A DNA stretch of 8,900 nt. It comes from SOIA01 sp050116035 (GTDB taxonomy: Bacteria > Acidobacteriota > Aminicenantia > Aminicenantales > Aminicenantaceae). The notes beneath the pieces were generated by a model. That model did not search any database, was not told where the DNA came from, and saw nothing but the letters and a program-made list of their open reading frames with translations. The stretch lies in NCBI GenBank assembly GCA_050116035.1, contig JASFPJ010000119.1:1-8900 (forward strand), written 5' to 3'. The first letter of the stretch is position 1; each line of letters opens with the position of its first letter. The position numbers were made by a program, and so were the translations under genes. Positions 1 to 6,264 of the stretch are shown here, one piece after another.

Positions 1-2374
1 GAAGGCGAAAGGAGTTGTCAAAAGAGATGTCGTCAAGGTCTTGACTCCGGGAACGGCAGTCGAATTCGAGCTTGAGGAAGCCAAGGAAAGCACATACATT
101 GCCAGCCTGTATTTGGCAGAAAAAGATTGGGGATTGGCTCTGATTGATTTAGCCACAGGACAGATGAAAACCACGCAGAGCCATTTGCAGGGAAGAAGAC
201 TTCTTGATGATGAGCTTTTCAGGATTTCTCCGAAAGAGATCATCTTCCCGGAGGGGGAAGAGAAGAAGGTGATCGATGTCCTCTCGCGCAACAGCATGAT
301 GTCGGTCTTGAAAAGTCCTCAGGAGGACTGGATTTTTGATTTTGCCCAGGCGAAGAACGTGCTCGAGGGACATTTCCGGGTGAAATCTCTGGCGGGATTC
401 GACCTCGAGGATAAAGACCTAGCCGTGTCAGCGGCAGGTGCTCTTCTGGATTATCTGAAAAGAGTGCGGAAGGATTCCCTTTCATTAATCCATAAAGTCT
501 CCTATATCCGGTCTGGCCTCCAGATGGTACTGGATGTGACTTCAATAAAAAACCTGGAGCTTGTGAAGAACTTGAGAGATGGGAGTCTGAAAGATTCTCT
601 TCTCGATATCATTGATTTCACGATGACCTCGATGGGCGGGAGGCTCATCCGAAATTGGCTCTTCCAACCTCTCCTCGATTGTTCGGAGATCAATCATAGG
701 TTGGACGCTGTCTCGGAGTTTCTCGATCGCAGCATTGAACGTCAGGAATTAAGGGAGGGATTGAAAGAGATATTCGATCTCGAACGCCTCACGGGAAAAA
801 TCTCCTTGGCGGTTGCCCATGCCCGGGACCTCGTGTCCTTGAAAAAATCACTTTTGCCCCTCCCCACTATCCAAAAAATCATTAAGCCGTTCGCCACTCA
901 AACGGTCAAGCATATCCGCAAAAACTGGGATAATGCGGAGGACCTGGTGGAGTTGATCGACAGCGCGATTCTGGATGAACCGGCTTTTCTGCTGACAGAA
1001 GGCGGAGTCATTAAGGATGGCTACAATCCGGAACTGGATGAGTTGAGAAAATTGAGCCATTCCGGAAAGAGCTTCATCTCTCTTCTCGAGAAAAAGGAAA
1101 GAGAAAAAACGGGCATCTCTTCTCTGAAGATTCGTTACAACAAAGTATTCGGCTACTATATCGAGGTCACCAAGCCGAATCTGTCCCTTGTTCCTGAGGA
1201 TTACATCCGAAAGCAGACATTGGCAAATTCCGAGCGGTTCATCACTCCAGAACTCCAGGAATATGAAGAGAAAGTCCTCAATGCTGAGGAGCAGATAGCC
1301 GAGCTGGAATACGACCTTTTTCAGAAAGTGAGAGATAAAATTTCAAAAGAAACAAAACGACTTCAGAAGATCGCCTCAGATATTGCCGTCCTGGATGTGC
1401 TTTCCTCGTTTTCTGAGCTTGCGTCGGTCCGGAACTATAATCGTCCGCACATCCATTCAGAAGACAGGATAAGAATTGTGGACGGCCGGCATCCTGTTAT
1501 CGAAGTCACCAACGACGAGCCGTTTATCCCCAATGATACATACCTGGACCGAGAGGAAGACCAGATTCTGGTAGTGACTGGCCCGAACATGGGAGGGAAG
1601 TCCACCTATCTGAGGCAGGTCGCTTTAATCTGTATCCTGGCCCAGATGGGCTCTTTTGTGCCTGCACGAGAAGCTGAAATCGGCGTGGTTGACCGCATTT
1701 TCACACGCATCGGAGCTATGGATTTTCTGAGCGTCGGTCAATCCACTTTTATGGTGGAGATGCTCGAGACTGCGAAAATCTTAAACAATGCTACGGATAA
1801 AAGTCTGATCTTGCTGGATGAGATTGGGAGAGGAACGAGCACTTTTGATGGATTGAGTATCGCTTGGGCTGTGGCGGAACACCTCCATGAAAAAGAAGAT
1901 ATCCGAGCTAAAACCCTATTCGCCACTCACTATCATGAATTGACCGAACTGGCACTGACCCTATCCCGAATCAAGAATTATCACGTGACTGTGAAAGAAA
2001 GGAAAGATGATATAGTTTTTCTGAGGAAGATAGTTTCTGGCCCTTCAGACCAGAGCTACGGAATTCATGTGGCCAAGCTGGCCGGGATTCCTCGAGCAGT
2101 AGTCGATAGGGCTAAAGAAATTCTTTTCAACCTGGAGAAACAGGAACTGGATGATGCCGGGCACCCGAAGCTCGCTTACCGCTCTTCGAAAGAACGGGAC
2201 AGAGCCCAGATGCTTCTGTTCAAAGAAGATAGAGAGCAAGAATTGCTGAAGGACATGAAAGAGGAAATTGATAAGTGTCAGATTTCCGAGTTGACACCAT
2301 TGGATGCCTTGAATTTGCTCAGCCAGCTTAAAAAAAAGATCCAAGATAAAGGGGAAGAAGACGAGAAAAGCTAA
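1..2374 (+). CDS. mutS: DNA mismatch repair protein MutS, 5' end cut by window edge
   Basis: MutS recognises base mismatches and small loops in DNA and uses ATP to start strand-specific repair with MutL. The reading frame is open from base 2, giving 790 visible residues. The TTG at 41 is internal: it is the Leu before a TPGT motif (residues 15-18) that in MutS1 proteins lies about 100 residues in. So the mismatch-reading Phe-x-Glu motif lies outside the window. Visible in order are the connector domain, the core with GGRLIRNWLFQPL, the clamp region (YNKVFGYYIEVTK, then TLANSERFITPELQEYE) and the ATPase. The ATPase has Walker A GPNMGGKST at residues 527-535, Walker B LILLDE with Asp606-Glu607, GRGTSTFDG and ATHYHEL. 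The C-terminal helical part ends in a Lys/Glu-rich tail. The TPGT motif and clamp mark it as MutS1, not MutS2. No mutL follows; the next gene is convergent. An A8 run lies near the 3' end. Confidence 0.97.
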   Translation, partial: KAKGVVKRDVVKVLTPGTAVEFELEEAKESTYIASLYLAEKDWGLALIDLATGQMKTTQSHLQGRRLLDDELFRISPKEIIFPEGEEKKVIDVLSRNSMMSVLKSPQEDWIFDFAQAKNVLEGHFRVKSLAGFDLEDKDLAVSAAGALLDYLKRVRKDSLSLIHKVSYIRSGLQMVLDVTSIKNLELVKNLRDGSLKDSLLDIIDFTMTSMGGRLIRNWLFQPLLDCSEINHRLDAVSEFLDRSIERQELREGLKEIFDLERLTGKISLAVAHARDLVSLKKSLLPLPTIQKIIKPFATQTVKHIRKNWDNAEDLVELIDSAILDEPAFLLTEGGVIKDGYNPELDELRKLSHSGKSFISLLEKKEREKTGISSLKIRYNKVFGYYIEVTKPNLSLVPEDYIRKQTLANSERFITPELQEYEEKVLNAEEQIAELEYDLFQKVRDKISKETKRLQKIASDIAVLDVLSSFSELASVRNYNRPHIHSEDRIRIVDGRHPVIEVTNDEPFIPNDTYLDREEDQILVVTGPNMGGKSTYLRQVALICILAQMGSFVPAREAEIGVVDRIFTRIGAMDFLSVGQSTFMVEMLETAKILNNATDKSLILLDEIGRGTSTFDGLSIAWAVAEHLHEKEDIRAKTLFATHYHELTELALTLSRIKNYHVTVKERKDDIVFLRKIVSGPSDQSYGIHVAKLAGIPRAVVDRAKEILFNLEKQELDDAGHPKLAYRSSKERDRAQMLLFKEDREQELLKDMKEEIDKCQISELTPLDALNLLSQLKKKIQDKGEEDEKS

Positions 2375-2492
2375 GAGATGGGAGAAAGAGGGAGCAGTCA
2401 GACGGACAATCACACGGCGCTGACGGCTGTCGGCTGAATCCTAAAGAAAAGATGCCACTGAGTGATTGTTAGGGGGAATTTCAGAGAAATCG
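2375..2492. other. convergent spacer between mutS and the acidic-protein gene
   Basis: This 118-base gap separates two genes that run towards each other. A bidirectional terminator would be expected, but I see no stable hairpin with a T tract. There is a short imperfect tandem repeat, CTGACGG then CTGTCGG, around 2420-2434. The only ATG frame on the plus strand (from 2378) gives 19 codons and has no convincing ribosome site. Confidence 0.5.
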
Positions 2493-2828
2493 TCAGATAT
2501 TTTCCGGTTCATCGATGATCTCAATATCCTCTTCTTCTTCATTGTCAGCAAAATCCTCGTCCTTGTATCCTGGATTTTCCTCGTACCGGGCTTCTCCTTC
2601 TTCTTCTTTGCGTTTGGCGAGAGCGGTCTCGAATTCTTCTTTATCTTCGTAACGTCTGATATAATTCGATGCTGAATCGCTGTAACAGAGTTCAAGATAA
2701 TCGTCCTCGATTTCACAGAATACGGCTTCGCAGTGCCCAGTCTGAAGATCTCCCACCGTTTCTATGACTTCTGCCGCTTTTTTTATAGCATCCAGCGTCA
2801 GCCAGCTCATGATTTCGATTTCTTCCAT
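2493..2828 (-). CDS. hypothetical small, highly acidic protein
   Basis: I do not recognise a family. The ATG at 2828 gives 111 residues. It is preceded by AGGAA four or so bases upstream, so I prefer it to the TTG at 2852; a second ATG at 2810 (MSWLTLDAIKK) is also possible. By hand count 38 of 111 residues are Asp or Glu against about 10 Lys/Arg, so the net charge is near -28. The first 65 or so residues look like a small folded alpha/beta domain, with an amphipathic helix (DAIKKAAEVIETV), a Cys-containing strand segment (HCEAVFCEIEDDYLELCY; Cys33, Cys38, Cys48) and a charged helix. The last 35-40 residues are almost all Glu/Asp with a few aromatics and are probably disordered. No signal peptide or membrane segment is visible, so it is probably cytoplasmic. 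It is divergent from clpB and convergent with mutS. DNA mimicry or a chaperone role would be speculation. Confidence 0.72.
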   Translation of the reverse strand: MEEIEIMSWLTLDAIKKAAEVIETVGDLQTGHCEAVFCEIEDDYLELCYSDSASNYIRRYEDKEEFETALAKRKEEEGEARYEENPGYKDEDFADNEEEEDIEIIDEPENI

Positions 2829-2842
2829 GGTTCCTAAAGAAG

Positions 2843-2870
2843 AAAATAACAACTTTTATCAAATTGTCAA
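2843..2870 (-). promoter_or_regulatory. candidate sigma-70-type promoter for the acidic-protein gene
   Basis: Reading the minus strand, a perfect TTGACA (-35, at 2870-2865) is followed after 16 bases by TATTTT (-10, at 2848-2843), which is preceded by TG one base away, an extended -10 arrangement. The predicted start of transcription is near 2836, only about 8 bases before the ATG at 2828, so the leader would be very short and the AGGAA ribosome site would sit at the very 5' end. The match is good; its use is inferred. Confidence 0.45.
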
Positions 2871-2904
2871 GTGGGAAAATTGAAAATATTTATTTTCTTC
2901 CTGG

Positions 2905-3048
2905 ATGGACTCAATTTCTTTGAGGACAGGCTTCGACGTGAGACATTATTCGGGCCCAATTACTGTGAGAGCCGATTCCGAATCTCTAGGATTAGAGCTG
3001 GCATCTTGGAAGATTGATAAGGCTGATTCAATTTTAAAAAATGACTAA
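2905..3048 (+). other. weak 47-codon open frame in the divergent spacer
   Basis: An ATG at 2905 opens a frame of 47 codons ending in TAA at 3046-3048. The peptide starts MDSISLRTGFDVRHY and ends KIDKADSILKND. Its composition is protein-like, but there is no Shine-Dalgarno sequence before the ATG (the preceding bases are pyrimidine-rich) and I recognise no family. It occupies much of the 295-base spacer between the acidic-protein gene and clpB. Within it a short hairpin is possible, CTCAA at 2910-2914 with TTGAG at 2920-2924. No CIRCE operator or tRNA is visible in this spacer. A chance open frame is at least as likely as a gene. Confidence 0.15.
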
Positions 3049-3078
3049 TCTCGAGGCCACTTTCTTTATTCTGGTGTC

Positions 3079-3107
3079 TTGACATGCAAGAGCTTGAATA
3101 TTTTAAT
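3079..3107 (+). promoter_or_regulatory. candidate promoter for clpB
   Basis: TTGACA at 3079-3084 is followed after 17 bases by TTTAAT at 3102-3107, five of six matches to TATAAT. This is a near-consensus sigma-70 pair. The difficulty is geometry: transcription would begin near 3114, inside the GGAGGAG ribosome site (3111-3117). Either the start is slightly upstream, or the true promoter lies further up and this is fortuitous. The -35 context CTTGAC also resembles a heat-shock sigma-32 -35 box, but there is no CCCCAT-like -10, and no HrcA CIRCE inverted repeat is present. Confidence 0.4.
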
Positions 3108-3123
3108 AGAGGAGGAGTGAACA

Positions 3124-5709
3124 ATGAAATGGGATAAATTCACTGTTATGGTTCAAGAAGCCTTCCAGGAAGCCCAGTCCAGAGCGGAAGAACTGGGGAA
3201 TCAAGAGCTTAAGCCCGAGCACCTTCTCTGGGCTTTTTTAAACCAGGAAGAGAATATAGTGAATTCAATCCTGGCCAAGATTGGAGTCAACCCATCCACA
3301 ATTCTTGAGGAGCTGAATTCTCATCTGGATAAGATTCCCAAGATCAAAGGAGGGGGAGAGGTCTACTTCTCTTCCTCTATGAGAAAGATAATGACGAATG
3401 CCCAAAAAGAAGCGGATAAGCTCAAGGATGAATTCATTTCGACCGAGCACCTCTTCCTGGCTGTGCTGAAGGAGAAATCCTGCGAAGCGAGCCGGATTTT
3501 AAGAGAGAATGGAGTCACCGAAGACGCGCTCCTCAAAGCTCTGATGGCATTAAGAGGCACGCAGAGAGTCACGGACCCTCAACCTGAAGCCAAATACCGG
3601 GTTCTTGAGCGCTATGCCCGGGATATCACAGAACTGGCCAAACAGGGAAAACTGGACCCGGTTATCGGGCGGGAGGACGAAGTCAGAAGAGTTGTCCAGG
3701 TCCTCTCTCGGAGAACGAAAAATAATCCGGTGCTCATCGGTGAAGCGGGAGTGGGCAAGACAGCCATTGCGGAAGGACTCGCCCAACGCATCGCCAACGG
3801 AGATGTTCCTCTTCCACTCAAGAATAAGCGGCTTATCGCTCTGGATATCGGAGCATTAGTGGCGGGAACGAAATACAGAGGAGAATTCGAAGACAGGCTG
3901 AAAGCCGTCCTCAAGGAAATCGTGGAGGCAGAGGGAGAAATCATTCTCTTTATCGATGAGCTTCACACGATCATCGGAGCCGGGGCCGCCGAAGGCGCAG
4001 TCGACGCGTCAAACATGCTGAAGCCACCTCTGGCAAGAGGAGAGCTTCGCTGTGTGGGAGCGACAACCCTTAACGAATATAAAAAACACATCGAGCGGGA
4101 TGCGGCTCTGGAGAGACGGTTCCAGCAGGTCTATGTGGGTGAGCCTTCGGTGGAGGAAACTATATCCATTTTGAGAGGTTTAAAGGAAAAATATGAGGTG
4201 CACCACGGAGTGGAGATCAAAGATTCGGCCATTGTTGCGGCGGCCACTCTGTCCAACCGTTACATTGCTGACCGGTATCTCCCGGATAAAGCAATAGATT
4301 TGATAGATGAGGCAGCCTCGCGTATCCGGATTGAGATTGACAGCCTGCCCGAAGAAATTGATGAGCTGGAGAGAAAAATCATCCAGATTGAGATAGAAAG
4401 GCAGGCCTTAAAAAAAGAAAAGGACAAGAGCGCAAAAGAGAAGTTGGATAAATTGACCAAGGAGCTGGCCGATTTAAAGGAACAGTCCTCTGTTCTCAAA
4501 GCGCGCTGGCAGAGGGAGAAGGAGCTGATTGATACTCTGAATAAGCTGAAAGAGAACGTGGATTCCCTCAAGATAGAGGAGCAGAACGCAGAGAGGGTTG
4601 GCGATCTAGAGAAAGTGGCTGAGATCAGGTATGGGAAGCTGGTCGATATAGACAAAGAAATCAAGGAGACCACTGGGAAACTGGCTGAAGTCCAGAAGAG
4701 CGGGAAAATGCTCAAGGAAGAGGTCGATGAGGAAGATGTGGCAGAAGTGGTTTCCAAATGGACGGGAATCCCCGTCTCAAGAATGCTTCAGGGAGAGATG
4801 GAAAAGCTGGTGACAATGGAAGCCGTCCTGGCTGGAAGAGTCAAGGGCCAGGACCATGCCTTACGGGCTGTTTCCGATACGATCCGGCGAGCCCGGGCTG
4901 GAATCCAGGATGCCTCTCGTCCTTTGGGCTCATTCATTTTTCTCGGCCCCACGGGTGTCGGCAAGACCGAATTGGCACGCGTGCTCGCCGAGTTTCTTTT
5001 TGATGACGAAAAGGCACTGGTGAGGCTCGATATGTCTGAGTACATGGAGAAGCACACGGTTTCGCGATTGATTGGCGCTCCCCCTGGCTATGTCGGATAC
5101 GAAGAAGGAGGCCAGCTCACCGAAGCGATCAAGCGCAGACCCTACTCGATTATCCTCCTCGATGAGATAGAGAAGGCCCATGCCGATGTGTTCAACATCC
5201 TTCTTCAGATTTTAGATGATGGCCGCTTGACGGACGGAAAAGGACGCACAGTTGATTTTAAAAACACCATCATCATCATGACATCCAACCTGGGAAGCCA
5301 GGTGATCAAGGAGCTCAGCCAGGATTTCAGAAAGATGGAGAAAGAAGTGATGGCCATCATGGAGAGTCATTTCAGGCCCGAATTCTTGAACCGGATGGAC
5401 GAGATTGTTATTTTCAAGGCTCTCACTCAGGATGTCATCCTGGAGATCGTCGATATACAGATCAATGAGTTGAGAGAAAGGCTGCATGATAAAAAAATAG
5501 ATATTGAGCTGAGTCAGGAAGCCAAAAGACTCCTGGCAGAAAGAGGATATGACCCGGTTTACGGGGCAAGGCCGGTGAAGAGGACGATCCAAAGAGATAT
5601 CCAGAATCCACTCGCGCAGAAGATTTTGGAAGGAAGATATAAAGAAGGAGATAAGATCAAGGTCAGTGTGAACGACAAGAAAGAATTTTTGTTTAAGAAA
5701 AAATCTTAA
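3124..5709 (+). CDS. clpB: ATP-dependent protein disaggregase ClpB (Hsp104 family)
   Basis: ClpB is a hexameric AAA+ ring that threads aggregated proteins through its pore and works with DnaK/DnaJ/GrpE in the cytoplasm to recover them after heat or other stress. The 861-residue length matches the family (about 857 in E. coli). Domains in order: Clp N-terminal double repeat (about 1-145); first ATPase ring (about 160-405) with Walker A GEAGVGKT at 206-213, pore loop KYRGEFEDR and Walker B FIDELHT from 276; a long Lys/Glu-rich coiled-coil middle domain (about 405-535); second ATPase ring with Walker A GPTGVGKT at 608-615, pore loop GYVGY and ILLDEIEKAH; and a C-terminal domain with the sensor-2 motif GARPVKR. 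The full-length middle domain and lack of an IG(F/L) ClpP-binding loop separate it from ClpA and ClpC. GGAGGAG lies six bases before the ATG. It is divergent from the acidic-protein gene and followed at once by an inverted-repeat element. Confidence 0.98.
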   Translation: MKWDKFTVMVQEAFQEAQSRAEELGNQELKPEHLLWAFLNQEENIVNSILAKIGVNPSTILEELNSHLDKIPKIKGGGEVYFSSSMRKIMTNAQKEADKLKDEFISTEHLFLAVLKEKSCEASRILRENGVTEDALLKALMALRGTQRVTDPQPEAKYRVLERYARDITELAKQGKLDPVIGREDEVRRVVQVLSRRTKNNPVLIGEAGVGKTAIAEGLAQRIANGDVPLPLKNKRLIALDIGALVAGTKYRGEFEDRLKAVLKEIVEAEGEIILFIDELHTIIGAGAAEGAVDASNMLKPPLARGELRCVGATTLNEYKKHIERDAALERRFQQVYVGEPSVEETISILRGLKEKYEVHHGVEIKDSAIVAAATLSNRYIADRYLPDKAIDLIDEAASRIRIEIDSLPEEIDELERKIIQIEIERQALKKEKDKSAKEKLDKLTKELADLKEQSSVLKARWQREKELIDTLNKLKENVDSLKIEEQNAERVGDLEKVAEIRYGKLVDIDKEIKETTGKLAEVQKSGKMLKEEVDEEDVAEVVSKWTGIPVSRMLQGEMEKLVTMEAVLAGRVKGQDHALRAVSDTIRRARAGIQDASRPLGSFIFLGPTGVGKTELARVLAEFLFDDEKALVRLDMSEYMEKHTVSRLIGAPPGYVGYEEGGQLTEAIKRRPYSIILLDEIEKAHADVFNILLQILDDGRLTDGKGRTVDFKNTIIIMTSNLGSQVIKELSQDFRKMEKEVMAIMESHFRPEFLNRMDEIVIFKALTQDVILEIVDIQINELRERLHDKKIDIELSQEAKRLLAERGYDPVYGARPVKRTIQRDIQNPLAQKILEGRYKEGDKIKVSVNDKKEFLFKKKS

Positions 5710-5714
5710 AAAAC

Positions 5715-5843
5715 AATAGGGGACGTTCCCCAAGGTGCCACCTCTTTTTATAAAGAAGAGGGATAGTCCCTTTTTTTTTGAAGTAAGGACTGAAAGGGAT
5801 AGTCCACATACAAGAGGTAGTACCTTGGGGAACGTCCCCTATT
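5715..5843. repeat. 129-bp inverted-repeat (REP/MITE-like) element with nested palindromes
   Basis: The two ends, 5715-5736 and 5822-5843, are perfect 22-bp reverse complements. After a 3-by-3 mismatch the stem continues with ACCTCTT (5740-5746) against AAGAGGT (5812-5818). Each arm contains its own near-palindrome (GGGGACGTTCCCC at 5719-5731 and GGGGAACGTCCCC at 5827-5839). The middle holds two related palindromes in direct orientation, GGGATAGTCCC at 5760-5770 and GGGATAGTCC at 5796-5805. No open reading frame fits inside. Such GGGGA...TCCCC palindromes in mirrored pairs resemble REP/REPIN elements mobilised in trans by RAYT (Y1-type) transposases, or a MITE; that link is inference. I see no obvious target-site duplication. 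The element begins five bases after the clpB stop. Confidence 0.85.
5759..5779 (+). terminator. candidate rho-independent terminator of clpB, inside the repeat element
   Basis: AGGGA (5759-5763) pairs with TCCCT (5767-5771) across a three-base loop, and a run of nine Ts (5771-5779) follows. The stem is short (five pairs), but the A-rich bases before it can extend pairing into the T run. It lies 50 bases after the clpB stop. A long transcript through the whole element could instead fold into the larger 22-bp outer stem, so how well it terminates is uncertain. Confidence 0.45.
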
Positions 5844-5870
5844 TGACTTCAATTCTATTTGAGAAATAAT
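5843..5870 (+). promoter_or_regulatory. candidate promoter for the NifU-like gene
   Basis: TTGACT at 5843-5848 (five of six to the -35 consensus) and AATAAT at 5865-5870 (five of six to the -10 consensus) are 16 bases apart. Transcription would start near 5877, leaving a leader of about 50 bases before the ATG at 5929. The first T of the -35 box is the last base of the inverted-repeat element, so the junction of the element with flanking DNA may have helped form this promoter. Confidence 0.4.
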
Positions 5871-5928
5871 CCGAAATCTAATATATTATTGATTGCTGAC
5901 GATTAAAATATCTCAAGGAGAGAGATAA

Positions 5929-6150
5929 ATGAAAGAAGACGTCAAAAAAGCGTTGGATGAAGTCAGGCCTCACCTCAAAGCAGACGGAGGGGATGTGGAG
6001 CTTGTGGAAGTCACAGAGGATGGGGTGGTGAAAGTCAGGCTTTTAGGAGCCTGTGAGGGTTGTCCCATGAGGGAAATGACTTTAACCCAAGGCATTACGC
6101 GATTCATTAAAAAGCGTGTCCCTGAAGTTAAAGATGTCCAGGCTGTTTGA
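5929..6150 (+). CDS. NifU C-terminal-domain Fe-S cluster scaffold/carrier protein
   Basis: This is a single NifU-like C-terminal domain of 73 residues. Proteins of this family (Nfu type) bind a 4Fe-4S cluster between two subunits through a CxxC motif and deliver it to apo-proteins in the cytoplasm. The family signature is clear: RPHLKADGGDVELV near the start and GACEGCP with Cys42 and Cys45. The segment after the cysteines, MREMTLTQGI, matches the usual TLxxGIE helix but has Met-Arg where Ser-Ser is common. The N-terminal NifU scaffold domain and the A-type domain of NfuA are absent, so this is the short stand-alone form. AAGGAG ends eight bases before the ATG. No isc, suf or nif genes are adjacent in the window, so its client proteins cannot be named. 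Confidence 0.93.
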   Translation: MKEDVKKALDEVRPHLKADGGDVELVEVTEDGVVKVRLLGACEGCPMREMTLTQGITRFIKKRVPEVKDVQAV

Positions 6151-6252
6151 ACCTTTTTTTTAAAGAAAATCTTTGGGCAGAGGCGTCAGAAAGGCGGAGC
6201 TCATTCCGTTTGGCAGAGAAAAATAAAATTTGAAATCAATGGATAAAGGGAG

Positions 6253-6260
6253 AAGGAGGT
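6253..6260 (+). promoter_or_regulatory. ribosome-binding site that fixes the GTG start of the FadL-like gene
   Basis: AAGGAGGT, a full match to the anti-Shine-Dalgarno sequence, ends four bases before the GTG at 6265. The frame has a TAA at 6244-6246 and no ATG before the signal peptide, so GTG is the only sensible start. The spacing is shorter than the usual 5-9 bases. Confidence 0.75.
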
Positions 6261-6264
6261 CAGT

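Noticed and set aside
41..43. TTG as the start of mutS
   Set aside because: The frame is open upstream to the window edge and the TTG encodes the Leu directly before the TPGT motif, which is internal in MutS.
2466..2675. 69-codon plus-strand hydrophobic open frame opposite the acidic-protein gene
   Set aside because: The Phe-rich product is what antisense of Glu/Asp codons gives; it has no ribosome site and is a shadow.
2829..3123. CIRCE (HrcA) operator controlling clpB
   Set aside because: No TTAGCACTC-N9-GAGTGCTAA or close variant is present; the only small inverted repeat (CTCAA/TTGAG) is too short to be that site.
4260..4757. 165-codon minus-strand open frame rich in Ser and Phe
   Set aside because: It is the antisense shadow of the Lys/Glu-rich coiled-coil middle domain of ClpB; composition explains its length.
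5212..5733. 173-codon minus-strand open frame over the clpB 3' end
   Set aside because: It overlaps the conserved second ATPase ring and C-terminal domain of ClpB and starts inside the inverted repeat; no ribosome site or family resemblance.
5715..5843. CRISPR array or tRNA in the clpB-nifU spacer
   Set aside because: The repeats are inverted and nested, not regularly spaced direct repeats, and no cloverleaf or T-loop consensus is present.
6154..6174. Terminator after the NifU-like gene
   Set aside because: There is a T8 run followed by a weak AAAGA/TCTTT hairpin, but the T run precedes the hairpin, the wrong order for plus-strand termination, and the stem is all weak pairs.
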